Shown here in pieces: positions 41,738 to 50,147 of a DNA stretch of 64,000 bases. This DNA is from Sphingosinicella sp. Lineage in GTDB: Bacteria; Pseudomonadota; Alphaproteobacteria; Sphingomonadales; Sphingomonadaceae. The stretch covers positions 186,001 to 250,000 of the forward strand of contig JACDEE010000002.1 in assembly GCA_013816585.1 (NCBI GenBank), written 5' to 3'. Under the pieces are notes generated by a model. It had not been told where the DNA came from. It made no database searches and saw only the letters and a list, made by a program, of their open reading frames with translations. A program made the position numbers and the translations under genes. Positions within the stretch are counted from its first letter, which is position 1. Every line of letters starts with the position of its first letter.

Positions 41738-42939
41738 GGATGCCCCAGAAACGCCTGCGGGCTGGCTGAAAGGCCATAGGCGCCGGCGAGAAAGATCGCG
41801 ATAACGTCTCCCACCTCCGCTCGGGGCAGCATGACGTCATCGGCAAGCCGGTCGAGCGGGGTGCAGAGGCACCCAACGACGCTGACCTCCTCTCCGGACA
41901 TCTGGCCGAAGCGATTGGCCACGGCGACTGGATAGTTACGGCGCACCACCTGACCGAAATTGCCGGACGCCGCCAGTTGATGGTGCAATCCGCCGTCAGT
42001 GACCAGAAAGGTCTTTCCGTGGCTGACCTTCCGATCGACGATGCGAGTAAGGTAGACGCCGGCTTCTCCCACCAGCCACCTGCCAAGCTCGATGGCGAAA
42101 ACCGTCTCGGCCAATATTGTGGCGCGCGAGGCGAGTTTGCGGTTCAGGGCCTTGGCTACAGCCTCGACATCAAGCGGCTTTTCCCCCGCAAAATACGGAA
42201 TTCCGAACCCCCCGCCCAGATTCACCAAAGGTGGCGGAACGCCGATCTTCTCCGCAAGAGCAGCCGCCAGGTCCAGCGTCGCGGCCTGCGCATCGATCAG
42301 CGAGTCGGCGCTCAGCGACTGGGATCCGGCGAAGATATGGAACCCCCGCCAGTCGGCCTTCGCCTCGATCAAGCTTCGGACCAAATCCGAAACCCGATCG
42401 GAATCTACACCGAACGGCCTGGCTCCGCCGGACATGCGTATCGCGGAGCCCTTGATTTCAAAATCGGGATTGACCCGCACAGCCAGGCGCGGCCGGATCG
42501 ATTGGCTGTTACCGATAGCCACGGCGCGCTGAGCCTCGCCTTCCGATTCCAGGTTGATCGTGATGCCCTCGGCCATTGCAGCGGCCATTTCACTGTCACG
42601 CTTGCCGGGCCCGGCGAAGCTGATGCGATCCGCCGCCGCCCCGGCCCGTAACGCCATTTCCATTTCGCCCGCCGAGGCCACATCGAGACCATCGACCAGT
42701 CTCGCGATATTTTTCAATAAAGGCTCATAGCTATTTGCTTTTATGGCATAATGCAGTTGAACGTTAGGAAAAGCGACACGGAAGCGCTCGACCTTGTGCT
42801 CCACCATTTGGAAATCATAGACGAACAAGGGTGTATCGCCTGCCTCGCCGATCAGCGTATCCGATCGGCGACCGCCGATGAGCAACATCTCGTCATCAGC
42901 GCGGAATGAAGGGGGTATCGGCCCCATCGGCTTGCTCAT
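41704..42939 (-). CDS. PLP-dependent decarboxylase, exosortase-A-associated type
   Basis: A 411-residue fold-type III PLP enzyme related to diaminopimelate and ornithine decarboxylases; the best fit is the decarboxylase subfamily found with exosortase-A gene sets. The PLP lysine is in HYAIKANS (about 63-70), with [17 protein letters not shown] and GGGFGIPYF following as cofactor-binding blocks. The catalytic cysteine is in [10 protein letters not shown] near 357. The usual EPGR arginine motif reads ELGR here. Its start overlaps the ligase stop by 4 bases, so ligase and decarboxylase are one transcript. Its substrate is unknown. Confidence 0.8.
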   Translation of the reverse strand: MSKPMGPIPPSFRADDEMLLIGGRRSDTLIGEAGDTPLFVYDFQMVEHKVERFRVAFPNVQLHYAIKANSYEPLLKNIARLVDGLDVASAGEMEMALRAGAAADRISFAGPGKRDSEMAAAMAEGITINLESEGEAQRAVAIGNSQSIRPRLAVRVNPDFEIKGSAIRMSGGARPFGVDSDRVSDLVRSLIEAKADWRGFHIFAGSQSLSADSLIDAQAATLDLAAALAEKIGVPPPLVNLGGGFGIPYFAGEKPLDVEAVAKALNRKLASRATILAETVFAIELGRWLVGEAGVYLTRIVDRKVSHGKTFLVTDGGLHHQLAASGNFGQVVRRNYPVAVANRFGQMSGEEVSVVGCLCTPLDRLADDVMLPRAEVGDVIAIFLAGAYGLSASPQAFLGHPQARETVVGVS

Positions 42940-44417
42940 CCCATCAACTCCATCTTCAACCGCTCGCGATCGACCTTCCCATTGGCGTTCCGCGGTAGCT
43001 TCTCCTTGTACAAAAGACTCCGCGGCTGCATGAAATTGGGAAGCTCCCGCTTCAGATGATTGCGCAATTCGGCCTCATCCTCCCTTTTCCCCCTGACGAT
43101 CAAAGCGATGTTCTCGCCGATCAGGGGATCGGGCACCCCCAATGCGACCGCCTCGGCGACGAGGCCGCTCGCGATCGCCGCTTCCTCGATTTCGGTGGGG
43201 CTGACACGATTGCCGCTGGTCTTGATCATCGCGTCGGCGCGCGAGACGAAATAGAATAAGCCATTCTCGTCCATTCGAACGCGGTCCCCTGACCAGACCG
43301 CGCCATCGCGAAACCGCTCTGCGGACCGTTCGGCGTCGTTCCAATAGCCTTTGGCGACCAGGGGTCCTTTATGAACCAGTTCGCCTTCCTCACCCGCCTC
43401 TGCGGGCGAGCCGTCCGGCCGGGCCACAATCACCTCGGCGAAGGGAATGGCCGTCCCGATCGAATCGGGATGACTATCGACCCACGCAGGATCGAGGCTG
43501 GTAGAACGAAAAGCTTCGGTAAGGCCGTACATCAGATGGATCTCGGCCGCGGGAAACAGCTCGCGCATCCGGCGGACAATCGATGGCGGCAATTTGCCGC
43601 CGCTGTTGGTGAGCTTTCTGAGCGACAGCGCCGCCCTGGGCGGCCACGCGGCCTCGACCAGTTGCACCCAAAGCGGGGGCACGCCCGCCAGTGTGGTGAC
43701 GTCATGATGCTCGACCGCCCGGATCACGTCTCGTGGCGCCAGATATTCGATGGGGAAGACGCAGGCTCCCGCGGCCCAGGCGGAAAGAAGCTGGTTCTGG
43801 CCGTAGTCGAAGCTGAGCGGAAGCACGCCGAGCGTCCGGTCTCCGGGGCCGAGATCCAGGTAGGAAGCGACGCTGACGGCGCCCAACCAGAGATTGGCGT
43901 GGCTCAGCATCACGCCTTTGGGTCGCCCCGTCGAGCCCGAAGTGTAGAGCAACGCCGCCAGGTCGTCCGGATCGGCATTGGATGGCGGCAGAGCGTCATG
44001 CCAACCAAGCATCGTCGTCCCTTCCTGCTCTTCCACGGCAGTGCAATTCTCTGGCAAATCACCTGACTTCAACGTCTGCAGCCGCGCTGCACCGCTGATC
44101 ACGAGCCGCGTGTCGCTATCCGCGAGGATGTGCGCGACCTGGGCGCGCTTGAGCAACGGGTTGATCGGAACATGGATCAATCCGGCCCTGGCGCAGGCCA
44201 GTGGCAGCAGACTGGTCATCCGGGTCTTGGGAAGCCAGCTTGCGACGCGGTCGCCTGGCGTCAGGCGGGCCCGGAGCGATGCCGCGAGCGAAGCCACCCG
44301 ATTTTCGAGGCCCGCATAGTCAAGCACCCCTTCCCGCGTCACGAGCGCGGGCGCCTGACCGTGCCCGCGAAGCGTCAAATGGTCTAGCGGATGCGGAATA
44401 GGATCGGGTTTTGACAC
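42936..44417 (-). CDS. AMP-forming acyl-CoA/ACP ligase, exosortase-A-associated type
   Basis: A 493-residue ANL-superfamily adenylating enzyme. Motif A3 reads LLYTSGSTGRPKGVMLSH (about 161-178), A5 is YGLTEAFRST, A7 SGDRVRMDENG, A8 about FVSRADAMIKTSGNRVSPTEIE, and the catalytic lysine is in PRNANGKVDRERL near the C-terminus. It is probably the ligase that loads a carboxylic acid onto the carrier protein encoded divergently 72 bp away, and is coupled to the decarboxylase by an ATGA overlap. The acid is not identifiable. Confidence 0.82.
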   Translation of the reverse strand: MSKPDPIPHPLDHLTLRGHGQAPALVTREGVLDYAGLENRVASLAASLRARLTPGDRVASWLPKTRMTSLLPLACARAGLIHVPINPLLKRAQVAHILADSDTRLVISGAARLQTLKSGDLPENCTAVEEQEGTTMLGWHDALPPSNADPDDLAALLYTSGSTGRPKGVMLSHANLWLGAVSVASYLDLGPGDRTLGVLPLSFDYGQNQLLSAWAAGACVFPIEYLAPRDVIRAVEHHDVTTLAGVPPLWVQLVEAAWPPRAALSLRKLTNSGGKLPPSIVRRMRELFPAAEIHLMYGLTEAFRSTSLDPAWVDSHPDSIGTAIPFAEVIVARPDGSPAEAGEEGELVHKGPLVAKGYWNDAERSAERFRDGAVWSGDRVRMDENGLFYFVSRADAMIKTSGNRVSPTEIEEAAIASGLVAEAVALGVPDPLIGENIALIVRGKREDEAELRNHLKRELPNFMQPRSLLYKEKLPRNANGKVDRERLKMELMG

Positions 44418-44489
44418 GGCATCCCTCTAGCGCGACGGCTTCGAAGCCGCTAGGCGGCGGCTGTTTCGCAAATGCAGGGGATCAGGCAC

Positions 44490-44762
44490 GTGGCCTTTAG
44501 CGATGCCGAGGAAATTGACCAAACGCTTCGGGCCACCTTGTCCGAAATGCTGGGCCTGCCCGCCGAACAGGTCGCGGCCTTCACCGAATCCTCGCCTCTG
44601 TTCGGAGCATTGCCGGAATTCGATTCCATGGCCGTGGCTGGCCTTTTGACCGAGTTGGAGGAACGGCTTGGTATCATCATAGAGGATCATGATGTCGACG
44701 CGGACATGCTTGAAACCTATGGAAATTTACTGACCTTCGCCAAAGCCAAAGCGCTGCGTTGA
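44490..44762 (+). CDS. Acyl carrier protein paired with the ligase/decarboxylase
   Basis: A 90-residue carrier protein from GTG 44490, which has AGGGG about 9 bases upstream; an ATG at 44472 would add six residues. The phosphopantetheine serine lies in PEFDSMAVAGLL (about residue 46). The surrounding helices and acidic character (EERLGIIIEDHDVDADML) fit an ACP, with an unusually short loop. It is divergent from the ligase, so the three genes share one intergenic region. It is not the fatty-acid ACP, which is normally next to fab genes. Confidence 0.8.
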   Translation: MAFSDAEEIDQTLRATLSEMLGLPAEQVAAFTESSPLFGALPEFDSMAVAGLLTELEERLGIIIEDHDVDADMLETYGNLLTFAKAKALR

Positions 44763-44780
44763 GACTTTGACGATCAAGCC

Positions 44781-45761
44781 TCAGGCGTTGACCGCCTGCT
44801 TCGGCGCGTTCGCCTCGAAATCGGCCTCGGCCAGGAACTTCTCCGCATCCAAAGCGGCCATGCAGCCCGTCCCCGCCGCCGTGACCGCCTGGCGATAGAT
44901 CTTATCCATCACGTCACCGCAGGCGAACACCCCGGGAACGCTGGTTCGCGTGCTTCCCGGATCGACCTTGATGTAATTGTCCTCGTCGAGCTCGACATGG
45001 CCGTTGAACAATTCCGTCGCCGGCGAATGGCCGATCGCGACGAACCCGCCCTCGACATCGATCCGTTCGATCGCTCCGGTCCTAATATCCTTGAGATCCA
45101 ATGCCACCAGCCCCTCGGGCTCTCCGCCACCGACGAAAGTTTCGACTTCCCGGTTCCAAAGGATCTTGATGTTGGGATGCGCAAACAGGCGATCCTGCAG
45201 GATCTTTTCGGCACGCAGCGAATCGCGGCGGTGGATCAGGGTGACGTCATGGCTATGGTTGGTCATGTAGAGCGCTTCTTCCACGGCGGTATTGCCGCCG
45301 CCGATCACGGCGACCTTCCGGCCCCGGTAAAAGAAACCGTCGCACGTGGCGCAGGCGGAAACGCCCTTGCCCTTCAAATGCTCTTCGCTGGGAAGGTTCA
45401 GCCATTTGGCCTGTGCCCCGGTCGCGATCACCAGCACGTCGCCGGTATAAACGGTTCCGCCATCCCCGATCAGGCGGAACGGGCGCTGCGACAGGTCGAC
45501 CTCGCCGATATGATCCCACATCATCCGGGCGCCGACATGCTCCGCCTGGGCCTGCATCTCCTCCATCAGCCAGGGTCCCTGGATCACCTCGCGGAAACCG
45601 GGATAATTTTCGACGTCGGTCGTGGTGGTGAGCTGGCCGCCCGGCTGGATACCCTGCACGACGATCGGCGCCATACCGGCCCGCGCTCCATAAATGGCCG
45701 CCGAAAGCCCGGCGGGGCCGGAACCGAGGATAAGCATGCGGGTGGAATGGGTTGCGGGCAT
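44781..45761 (-). CDS. trxB: Thioredoxin reductase
   Basis: The flavoenzyme reduces thioredoxin with NADPH. The 326 residues contain the FAD-binding LILGSGPAGLSAAIYGARAG (about 10-29), the redox pair CATC (C137, C140), NADPH-binding GGGNTAVEEALYMT, and the terminal FAD block VFACGDVMDKIYRQAVTAAGTG. It ends 18 bp from the convergent carrier-protein gene and is divergent from hppD. Confidence 0.95.
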   Translation of the reverse strand: MPATHSTRMLILGSGPAGLSAAIYGARAGMAPIVVQGIQPGGQLTTTTDVENYPGFREVIQGPWLMEEMQAQAEHVGARMMWDHIGEVDLSQRPFRLIGDGGTVYTGDVLVIATGAQAKWLNLPSEEHLKGKGVSACATCDGFFYRGRKVAVIGGGNTAVEEALYMTNHSHDVTLIHRRDSLRAEKILQDRLFAHPNIKILWNREVETFVGGGEPEGLVALDLKDIRTGAIERIDVEGGFVAIGHSPATELFNGHVELDEDNYIKVDPGSTRTSVPGVFACGDVMDKIYRQAVTAAGTGCMAALDAEKFLAEADFEANAPKQAVNA

Positions 45762-45901
45762 AAAGTCTCTGTGATGATGGTTCGATCAAGCGGAAGATGG
45801 GATCGCCCCCTACCCGCCGCAACGCATGTTCCACATTTGCGGGGGCGGAGTCTCGCTGGTAAGGCGACTTATCAACAGAAAATCGAAAAGTGAGGCGTCC
45901 A

Positions 45902-46975
45902 ATGTCCCAGCACGATAACCCCCTGGGCCTCGACGGCTTCGAGTTCGTGGAATTTACCGGGCCCGATCCCGAAGCGCTGGCGGGCCTCTTCACCGCTTTG
46001 GGCTTCACGCACATGGGCAATCACAAGTCCAAGAATGTGCGCCATTATGCGCAGGGCGACATCAACTTCATCCTCAACATGGACAAGGCCGGCCAGGCGG
46101 CGGGATTCCGCGACGCGCACGGGCCCTCCGCCAATGCGATGGCCTTTCGGGTAAAGGATGCAAAAGCGGCATTCGCAATGGCGGTAGAGCGCGGCGCGAC
46201 TCCGGTCGATTGCCCTCGGGACTCCGGAGAATTGGAAATCCCCGCGATTGAGGGGATTGGTGGTTCTTACCTCTATCTGGTCGATCGCTATGGCGCAGAG
46301 CAGATTTATGATGTGGATTTTGATCCAGTGCCAGGGGCCACGCGCGACCAACGATCCGCGGGCCTTCACACGCTCGACCATCTGACCCACAATGTGAATC
46401 GCGGGCGCATGAATCATTGGGCCGAATTTTACGAAAAGATCTTCAATTTTCGCCAGATTCGCTATTTCGACATTGAAGGGCAGCAGACCGCCCTTGTTTC
46501 GAAGGCGATGACGGCCCCCGACGACAAGATCCGTATCCCACTCAACGAAAGCCAGGACGAACATAGCCAGATCGAGGAATTCCTCCGGCAATATAAGGGC
46601 GAAGGAATCCAGCATATCGCGCTCGCGACGGACGATATCTTCGCCACCGTGGACCGGCTCCGCGCCAATGGGGTGAAGTTCCAGGACAGTCCCGATACCT
46701 ATTTCGACATGATCGATGCGCGGCTCCCGGGCCATGGCCATGATGTCGCCGAGATGCGCAAGCGCAAGATATTGATCGACGGCTCACCCGAGACCGGCGA
46801 GGGCCTTTTGCTCCAGATTTTCACCGAGAATATGGTGGGTCCGATCTTTTTCGAGATCATCCAGCGCAAGGGGAATCAGGGCTTTGGCGAGGGCAATTTC
46901 AAGGCCCTGTTCGAATCGATCGAACTGGACCAGATTCGCCGTGGCGTCCTGCCGGCGTCGAAGGAACCTGCCTGA
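45902..46975 (+). CDS. hppD: 4-hydroxyphenylpyruvate dioxygenase
   Basis: HPPD converts 4-hydroxyphenylpyruvate to homogentisate in tyrosine catabolism. The 357-residue protein starts at ATG 45902, with GAGG 6 bases upstream; a GTG at 45890 is less likely. Iron ligands are visible as the histidines in LDHLTHNV and GIQHIALAT and the glutamate in FFEIIQRKG. The C-terminal GFGEGNFKALFESIELDQIRRG is a signature. No other tyrosine-degradation gene (hmgA, fahA) is adjacent. Confidence 0.95.
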   Translation: MSQHDNPLGLDGFEFVEFTGPDPEALAGLFTALGFTHMGNHKSKNVRHYAQGDINFILNMDKAGQAAGFRDAHGPSANAMAFRVKDAKAAFAMAVERGATPVDCPRDSGELEIPAIEGIGGSYLYLVDRYGAEQIYDVDFDPVPGATRDQRSAGLHTLDHLTHNVNRGRMNHWAEFYEKIFNFRQIRYFDIEGQQTALVSKAMTAPDDKIRIPLNESQDEHSQIEEFLRQYKGEGIQHIALATDDIFATVDRLRANGVKFQDSPDTYFDMIDARLPGHGHDVAEMRKRKILIDGSPETGEGLLLQIFTENMVGPIFFEIIQRKGNQGFGEGNFKALFESIELDQIRRGVLPASKEPA

Positions 46976-47062
46976 CCCGACGCCGACCGTGTGAGCGCCT
47001 GCCGGAACACCCGTCGCGGACAGAGCGTTTCCGCGCTGTAACGTTCAAAAGGGACCAGGAAG

Positions 47063-47200
47063 ATGGACGACCGCGATACCGTCACCGAAAGGGAAACAAT
47101 TATCGTCGAGCGCAGCAGCGCCGGCGGTGTGATCGCCGCCATTGCCTTGCTGCTCGTGGTGGTAGCCGTTCTGGCTTATTTCGGATTGCTGCCCTTCTGA
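47063..47200 (+). CDS. Small single-span membrane protein
   Basis: A 45-codon frame starting ATG 47063 after AGGA. The N-terminal 18 residues are charged (DDRDTVTERETIIVER), followed by one hydrophobic helix (GGVIAAIALLLVVVAVLAYFG) and the end LLPF. Codon use looks like the neighbours. Similar short proteins are common in sphingomonads, but I recognise no function. It stands alone between hppD and the GNAT gene. Confidence 0.5.
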   Translation: MDDRDTVTERETIIVERSSAGGVIAAIALLLVVVAVLAYFGLLPF

Positions 47201-47376
47201 CGATCGGCCGCGCCGGGCCTCATGGTTATGACGGTCCGAGCGCGGGTCGCCGCCACAGGCGTGGTCGGCCGGGATAAAGCGTTCGCGAGGCGAAGACGCT
47301 GCGGATTCGGGATCATTTCCGCAAGCGCCTAGGTCAGCCCTTGCGGATTTGCATCAAACAATCGATCCACGCCCCT

Positions 47377-47907
47377 ATGACCGAGATCAAGTATCGCATG
47401 GCGACAAAGGCCGATGCAGCCGCCATGTCCGTTCTGGGGCAGCAAAGCTTCATCGAGACCTTTGGCGACCTTTACCGCCCGGAGGATTTGGACACCTTCC
47501 TGCAAAGGCACAGCGAAGATCGTTGGCGCGAAGAACTCCGCGATGAGGGGATCTCCGTACGAATCGCTGAGCAACAGGGAATATTTATCGGCTTTGCCAA
47601 GGTCACGCCCTTGGCGTTACCGGTGACTGCCGGGGGTTCACCGGTAGAACTTGCCCAATTCTACATTCTGAAGCCCTGGCAAGGGGAGGGTATCGCCGCG
47701 CCGCTTATGGAATGGGTGCTGGGTGAGGCCCGGTCGCGCGGCGCCGACGCGCTGTTTCTCTCGGTCTTTTCCGAAAATCACCGCGCGCGCCGTTTTTACG
47801 ATCGATACGGCTTCGTATTCGTCCAGCCTTACGCTTTCATGGTCGGCGACCAGGCCGACGAAGATCACATTTTGCGTCTCGACCTGCGCAAGCGTCGGCC
47901 TTCCTAG
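47377..47907 (+). CDS. GNAT-family N-acetyltransferase
   Basis: A 176-residue acetyl-CoA-dependent acyltransferase from ATG 47377 (MTEIKYRMATKADAAAM); a TTG at 47341 would add 12 unrelated residues. Motif A is LKPWQGEGIAAPLMEWVLGEAR (the Q/RxxGxG/A acetyl-CoA loop), and SVFSENHRARRFYDRYGF is motif B. The substrate is unknown. bioY starts 10 bp later. Confidence 0.85.
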   Translation: MTEIKYRMATKADAAAMSVLGQQSFIETFGDLYRPEDLDTFLQRHSEDRWREELRDEGISVRIAEQQGIFIGFAKVTPLALPVTAGGSPVELAQFYILKPWQGEGIAAPLMEWVLGEARSRGADALFLSVFSENHRARRFYDRYGFVFVQPYAFMVGDQADEDHILRLDLRKRRPS

Positions 47908-47917
47908 GCGCCGGTGC

Positions 47918-48478
47918 ATGACAGCTGACAATCCGGGCCAATATGGCCAATCCCTGCTCGCGATTGGCTTGGGCGCTCTCGTGATGGCCGCGGCCTCCCA
48001 GATCGAAATTGCGCTAACAGCAGTGCCGCTCACCACGCAGAGCTTCGCCGCCTTGTCGCTCGGTGGATTTCTGGGCTGGAGGCTTGGCGGAGCTGCCTTG
48101 TTGCTATGGTTGCTATTGGGCGCGTCGGGGCTGCCCTTCTTCGCGGACGGCAAGGCTGGCTTCGACCACCTGACAGGAGCGACCGCCGGATATCTGTTGG
48201 CCTTCCCGATCGCGGCGGCGCTGGCCGGCTGGCTGACGGCGACCTTTGCCGCCAAATCCCTCCCCCGCCTCTTCTATGTCATGCTTGCCGGCCACGCTCT
48301 GTGCCTGGTTTCGGGCACCTTTTGGCTTGCGACCCGGATCGGAACCGCCAAGGCGATTGAGGTCGGGATGACCCCCTTCCTGCTCGGAGCCATCCTGAAA
48401 TCAGCTCTGGCTGCCCTTACCGTGGCAGTGTTGCTCAAGGTTCGATCGCGGCGTCCCGCTTCCGCCGAAGCCATCTGA
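47918..48478 (+). CDS. bioY: Biotin transporter BioY
   Basis: The S component of an ECF-type biotin importer. The 186 residues, from ATG 47918, form about six transmembrane helices. BioY motifs include VPLTTQSFAALSLGGFLG and GLPFFADGKAGFDHLTGATAGYLLAFP. BioMN (ATPase and T component) are not in the window; solitary BioY proteins can work alone. It is 10 bp downstream of the GNAT gene, and its 3' end overlaps the convergent PepSY gene by 44 bp. Confidence 0.88.
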   Translation: MTADNPGQYGQSLLAIGLGALVMAAASQIEIALTAVPLTTQSFAALSLGGFLGWRLGGAALLLWLLLGASGLPFFADGKAGFDHLTGATAGYLLAFPIAAALAGWLTATFAAKSLPRLFYVMLAGHALCLVSGTFWLATRIGTAKAIEVGMTPFLLGAILKSALAALTVAVLLKVRSRRPASAEAI

Positions 48479-49160
48479 GATCCTTCCGCCACCCCGTCGC
48501 GAACAGGAGGTAGAATCCCGTGATCGCAAGCCAGAGGGTGAAGAAAGTAACCGCCACGATCAGGGGATGATTGAAGCTTGTGCGGTTCAGATAATCCATA
48601 TTGTGAAGCATCCACAGCACATCCCATAGCCGCCAGCTGTCGTTGCGCCGCTCAAGGAGCTTCCCGGTCGTTCCCGAGACGTAGAAGGAGCTGTTTCGTT
48701 CGTCCGCAAAGTCCACCCGCCATATGGGCAGCTCATGCTCCCTGACGGCAAGGGTTAGTCGGTCGAGCGGTTCGACCCGCTGGACCCGCGAAGGTTCGTG
48801 ATAGGCGGCGACCGCGATAGCCTCAGCGAGCGTCGCATCCACCGTCACGGGGCTTCCCGTTTCGCTGTCGAACAGCCGGGTGCCGCCTGCGATATCTATC
48901 TCGATTACCTGCCGGTCGAGCAGAGGAAGCACGGCAAGGCCCGTCACCGGCTGCGAGCCGACCGATGCAAGCGCCCGTCCCCAGCCGCCGCCGGCCGGCA
49001 TTGGGATCGTGGGAGTTTCGGGTGCGTGGCCGCCGCTCACCTCCTCATGATCGAGCAGCGCCATTCCGAGGCCGCTGATCGTCCATAACAGGAACTGGAT
49101 GCCGAGGATCAGGCCCACCCATTTATGGATCTTCCTGAACAGCAAGGGCGATATCTTCAC
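48435..49160 (-). CDS. PepSY-domain transmembrane protein
   Basis: A 241-residue protein starting at GTG 49160, whose GTGA overlaps the stop of the upstream PepSY gene; a longer in-frame start would overlap that gene by over 50 bases. An N-terminal helix (FRKIHKWVGLILGIQFLLWTIS) and a C-terminal helix (VAVTFFTLWLAITGFYLLFATG) flank a periplasmic part with two PepSY-like segments. Related proteins accompany TonB-dependent receptors and may act as ferric-reductase-like or inhibitor modules. No receptor is adjacent here. Confidence 0.75.
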   Translation of the reverse strand: MKISPLLFRKIHKWVGLILGIQFLLWTISGLGMALLDHEEVSGGHAPETPTIPMPAGGGWGRALASVGSQPVTGLAVLPLLDRQVIEIDIAGGTRLFDSETGSPVTVDATLAEAIAVAAYHEPSRVQRVEPLDRLTLAVREHELPIWRVDFADERNSSFYVSGTTGKLLERRNDSWRLWDVLWMLHNMDYLNRTSFNHPLIVAVTFFTLWLAITGFYLLFATGWRKDLRWLRRKRDAAIEP

Positions 49161-49867
49161 GGCTGCGCCCTCCGCCGTTTCCTTGGAAAGGCGTAGAAGA
49201 GCATCCAAATACCGGCCAGCGTCATCGCGAGAGTGAGCCAGCAGGCGAATATCAGCAGGCGGTTGTTGACGTCGTCACGGGTCTCATAATCCATGATGTG
49301 CGTCATCCAGAAGAAGTCGAAGACGCGCCACAATTCGTGCCGGCGAGTGACAAGCTCGCCCGTCGAGGGTGCGAAATAGAGCGTTGGCTTGTTCCATCCC
49401 TCGAAATCGGCCCGCCAAAGGGGCGCTTCGCGTCCCCTCACTTCGCCCGGAACCTCATTGATCAGCTGCACGCTCGCCAGTTTTTCGTGCCCGGTGAACC
49501 AATGGTCGGCCAGCTGCCTGATCTGGTCTTCGGTGGGAGGCGGCAGGGATAGGCCGGTGGACGCATCGACCAGGGACCGCCCTGCATCGGACGCCACGAT
49601 GTAGGTTGGTCGGCCTAGCAACCAGTGAAGCTTGACCGATTCGGCGCCCGTCACCGAGCGCGCGGCGAGCATCGGGTCGATAAGGGATGCGGCTGCGACC
49701 GGCCGTAGTTCGCCATCACGAACGAATTGATCGCCATGGATGATGTCGATGCTGATCGCGGTCATATAAAGACCGCTGACCGACCAGATCAGGGCCTGTA
49801 TGCCAATCAGCGCCGCTAGCCATTTGTGCGTGCGGCGCGCCACAATCGGCCATCGTCCCTTAGTCAA
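49157..49867 (-). CDS. PepSY-domain transmembrane protein
   Basis: A 236-residue paralogue of the gene below it. The start is TTG 49867, supported by GGAGG 5 bases upstream. The topology is the same: ARRTHKWLAALIGIQALIWSVSG at the N-terminus, a periplasmic part with TLYFAPSTGELV, and a C-terminal helix LIFACWLTLAMTLAGIWMLFY. The two genes are coupled by a 4-base overlap. The integrative element begins about 210 bp upstream, so the original upstream neighbour has been moved at least 3.7 kb away. Confidence 0.75.
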   Translation of the reverse strand: MTKGRWPIVARRTHKWLAALIGIQALIWSVSGLYMTAISIDIIHGDQFVRDGELRPVAAASLIDPMLAARSVTGAESVKLHWLLGRPTYIVASDAGRSLVDASTGLSLPPPTEDQIRQLADHWFTGHEKLASVQLINEVPGEVRGREAPLWRADFEGWNKPTLYFAPSTGELVTRRHELWRVFDFFWMTHIMDYETRDDVNNRLLIFACWLTLAMTLAGIWMLFYAFPRKRRRAQP

Positions 49868-50075
49868 ATTTGCCTCCGATCAGGAAAGACGCCCGCCGGA
49901 GGCATATCGACGCCGCTCCCGATCAGCAATGGTCCGCCGCCCGCCACAGATTGTTCGCGGGTCATAGGCGTCAGCCAAGCACGGCACTCTGCCCGTGGTT
50001 TCGGTATCTCCGGATGAGGGATCGATCGCCGCATTGCTAGCAACCGAGTTCAGGCCGCAGTAGGATAATTTTTCA

Positions 50076-50124
50076 ATGGTAGCGGAGGAGGGACTTGAAC
50101 CCCCGACACGCGGATTATGATTCC
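50076..50124 (-). repeat. Distal attachment-site copy (tRNA-Met 3' fragment)
   Basis: 49 bases identical to 53753-53801. Read on the minus strand it covers the anticodon loop to the CCA end of tRNA-Met, then runs into unrelated sequence on the 5' side (after TTCC at 50124). It therefore cannot make a tRNA. Confidence 0.9.
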
Positions 50125-50147
50125 AACGGAACAGCCTATAGACGCGT

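Noticed and set aside
44781-44830. Hairpin at the trxB end as terminator
   Set aside because: The CAGGCG/CGCCTG pairing lies within the trxB coding end and has no T-run.
50076-50124. Second tRNA-Met gene
   Set aside because: Only the 3' half is present; the 5' acceptor strand, D arm and 5' anticodon strand are missing.
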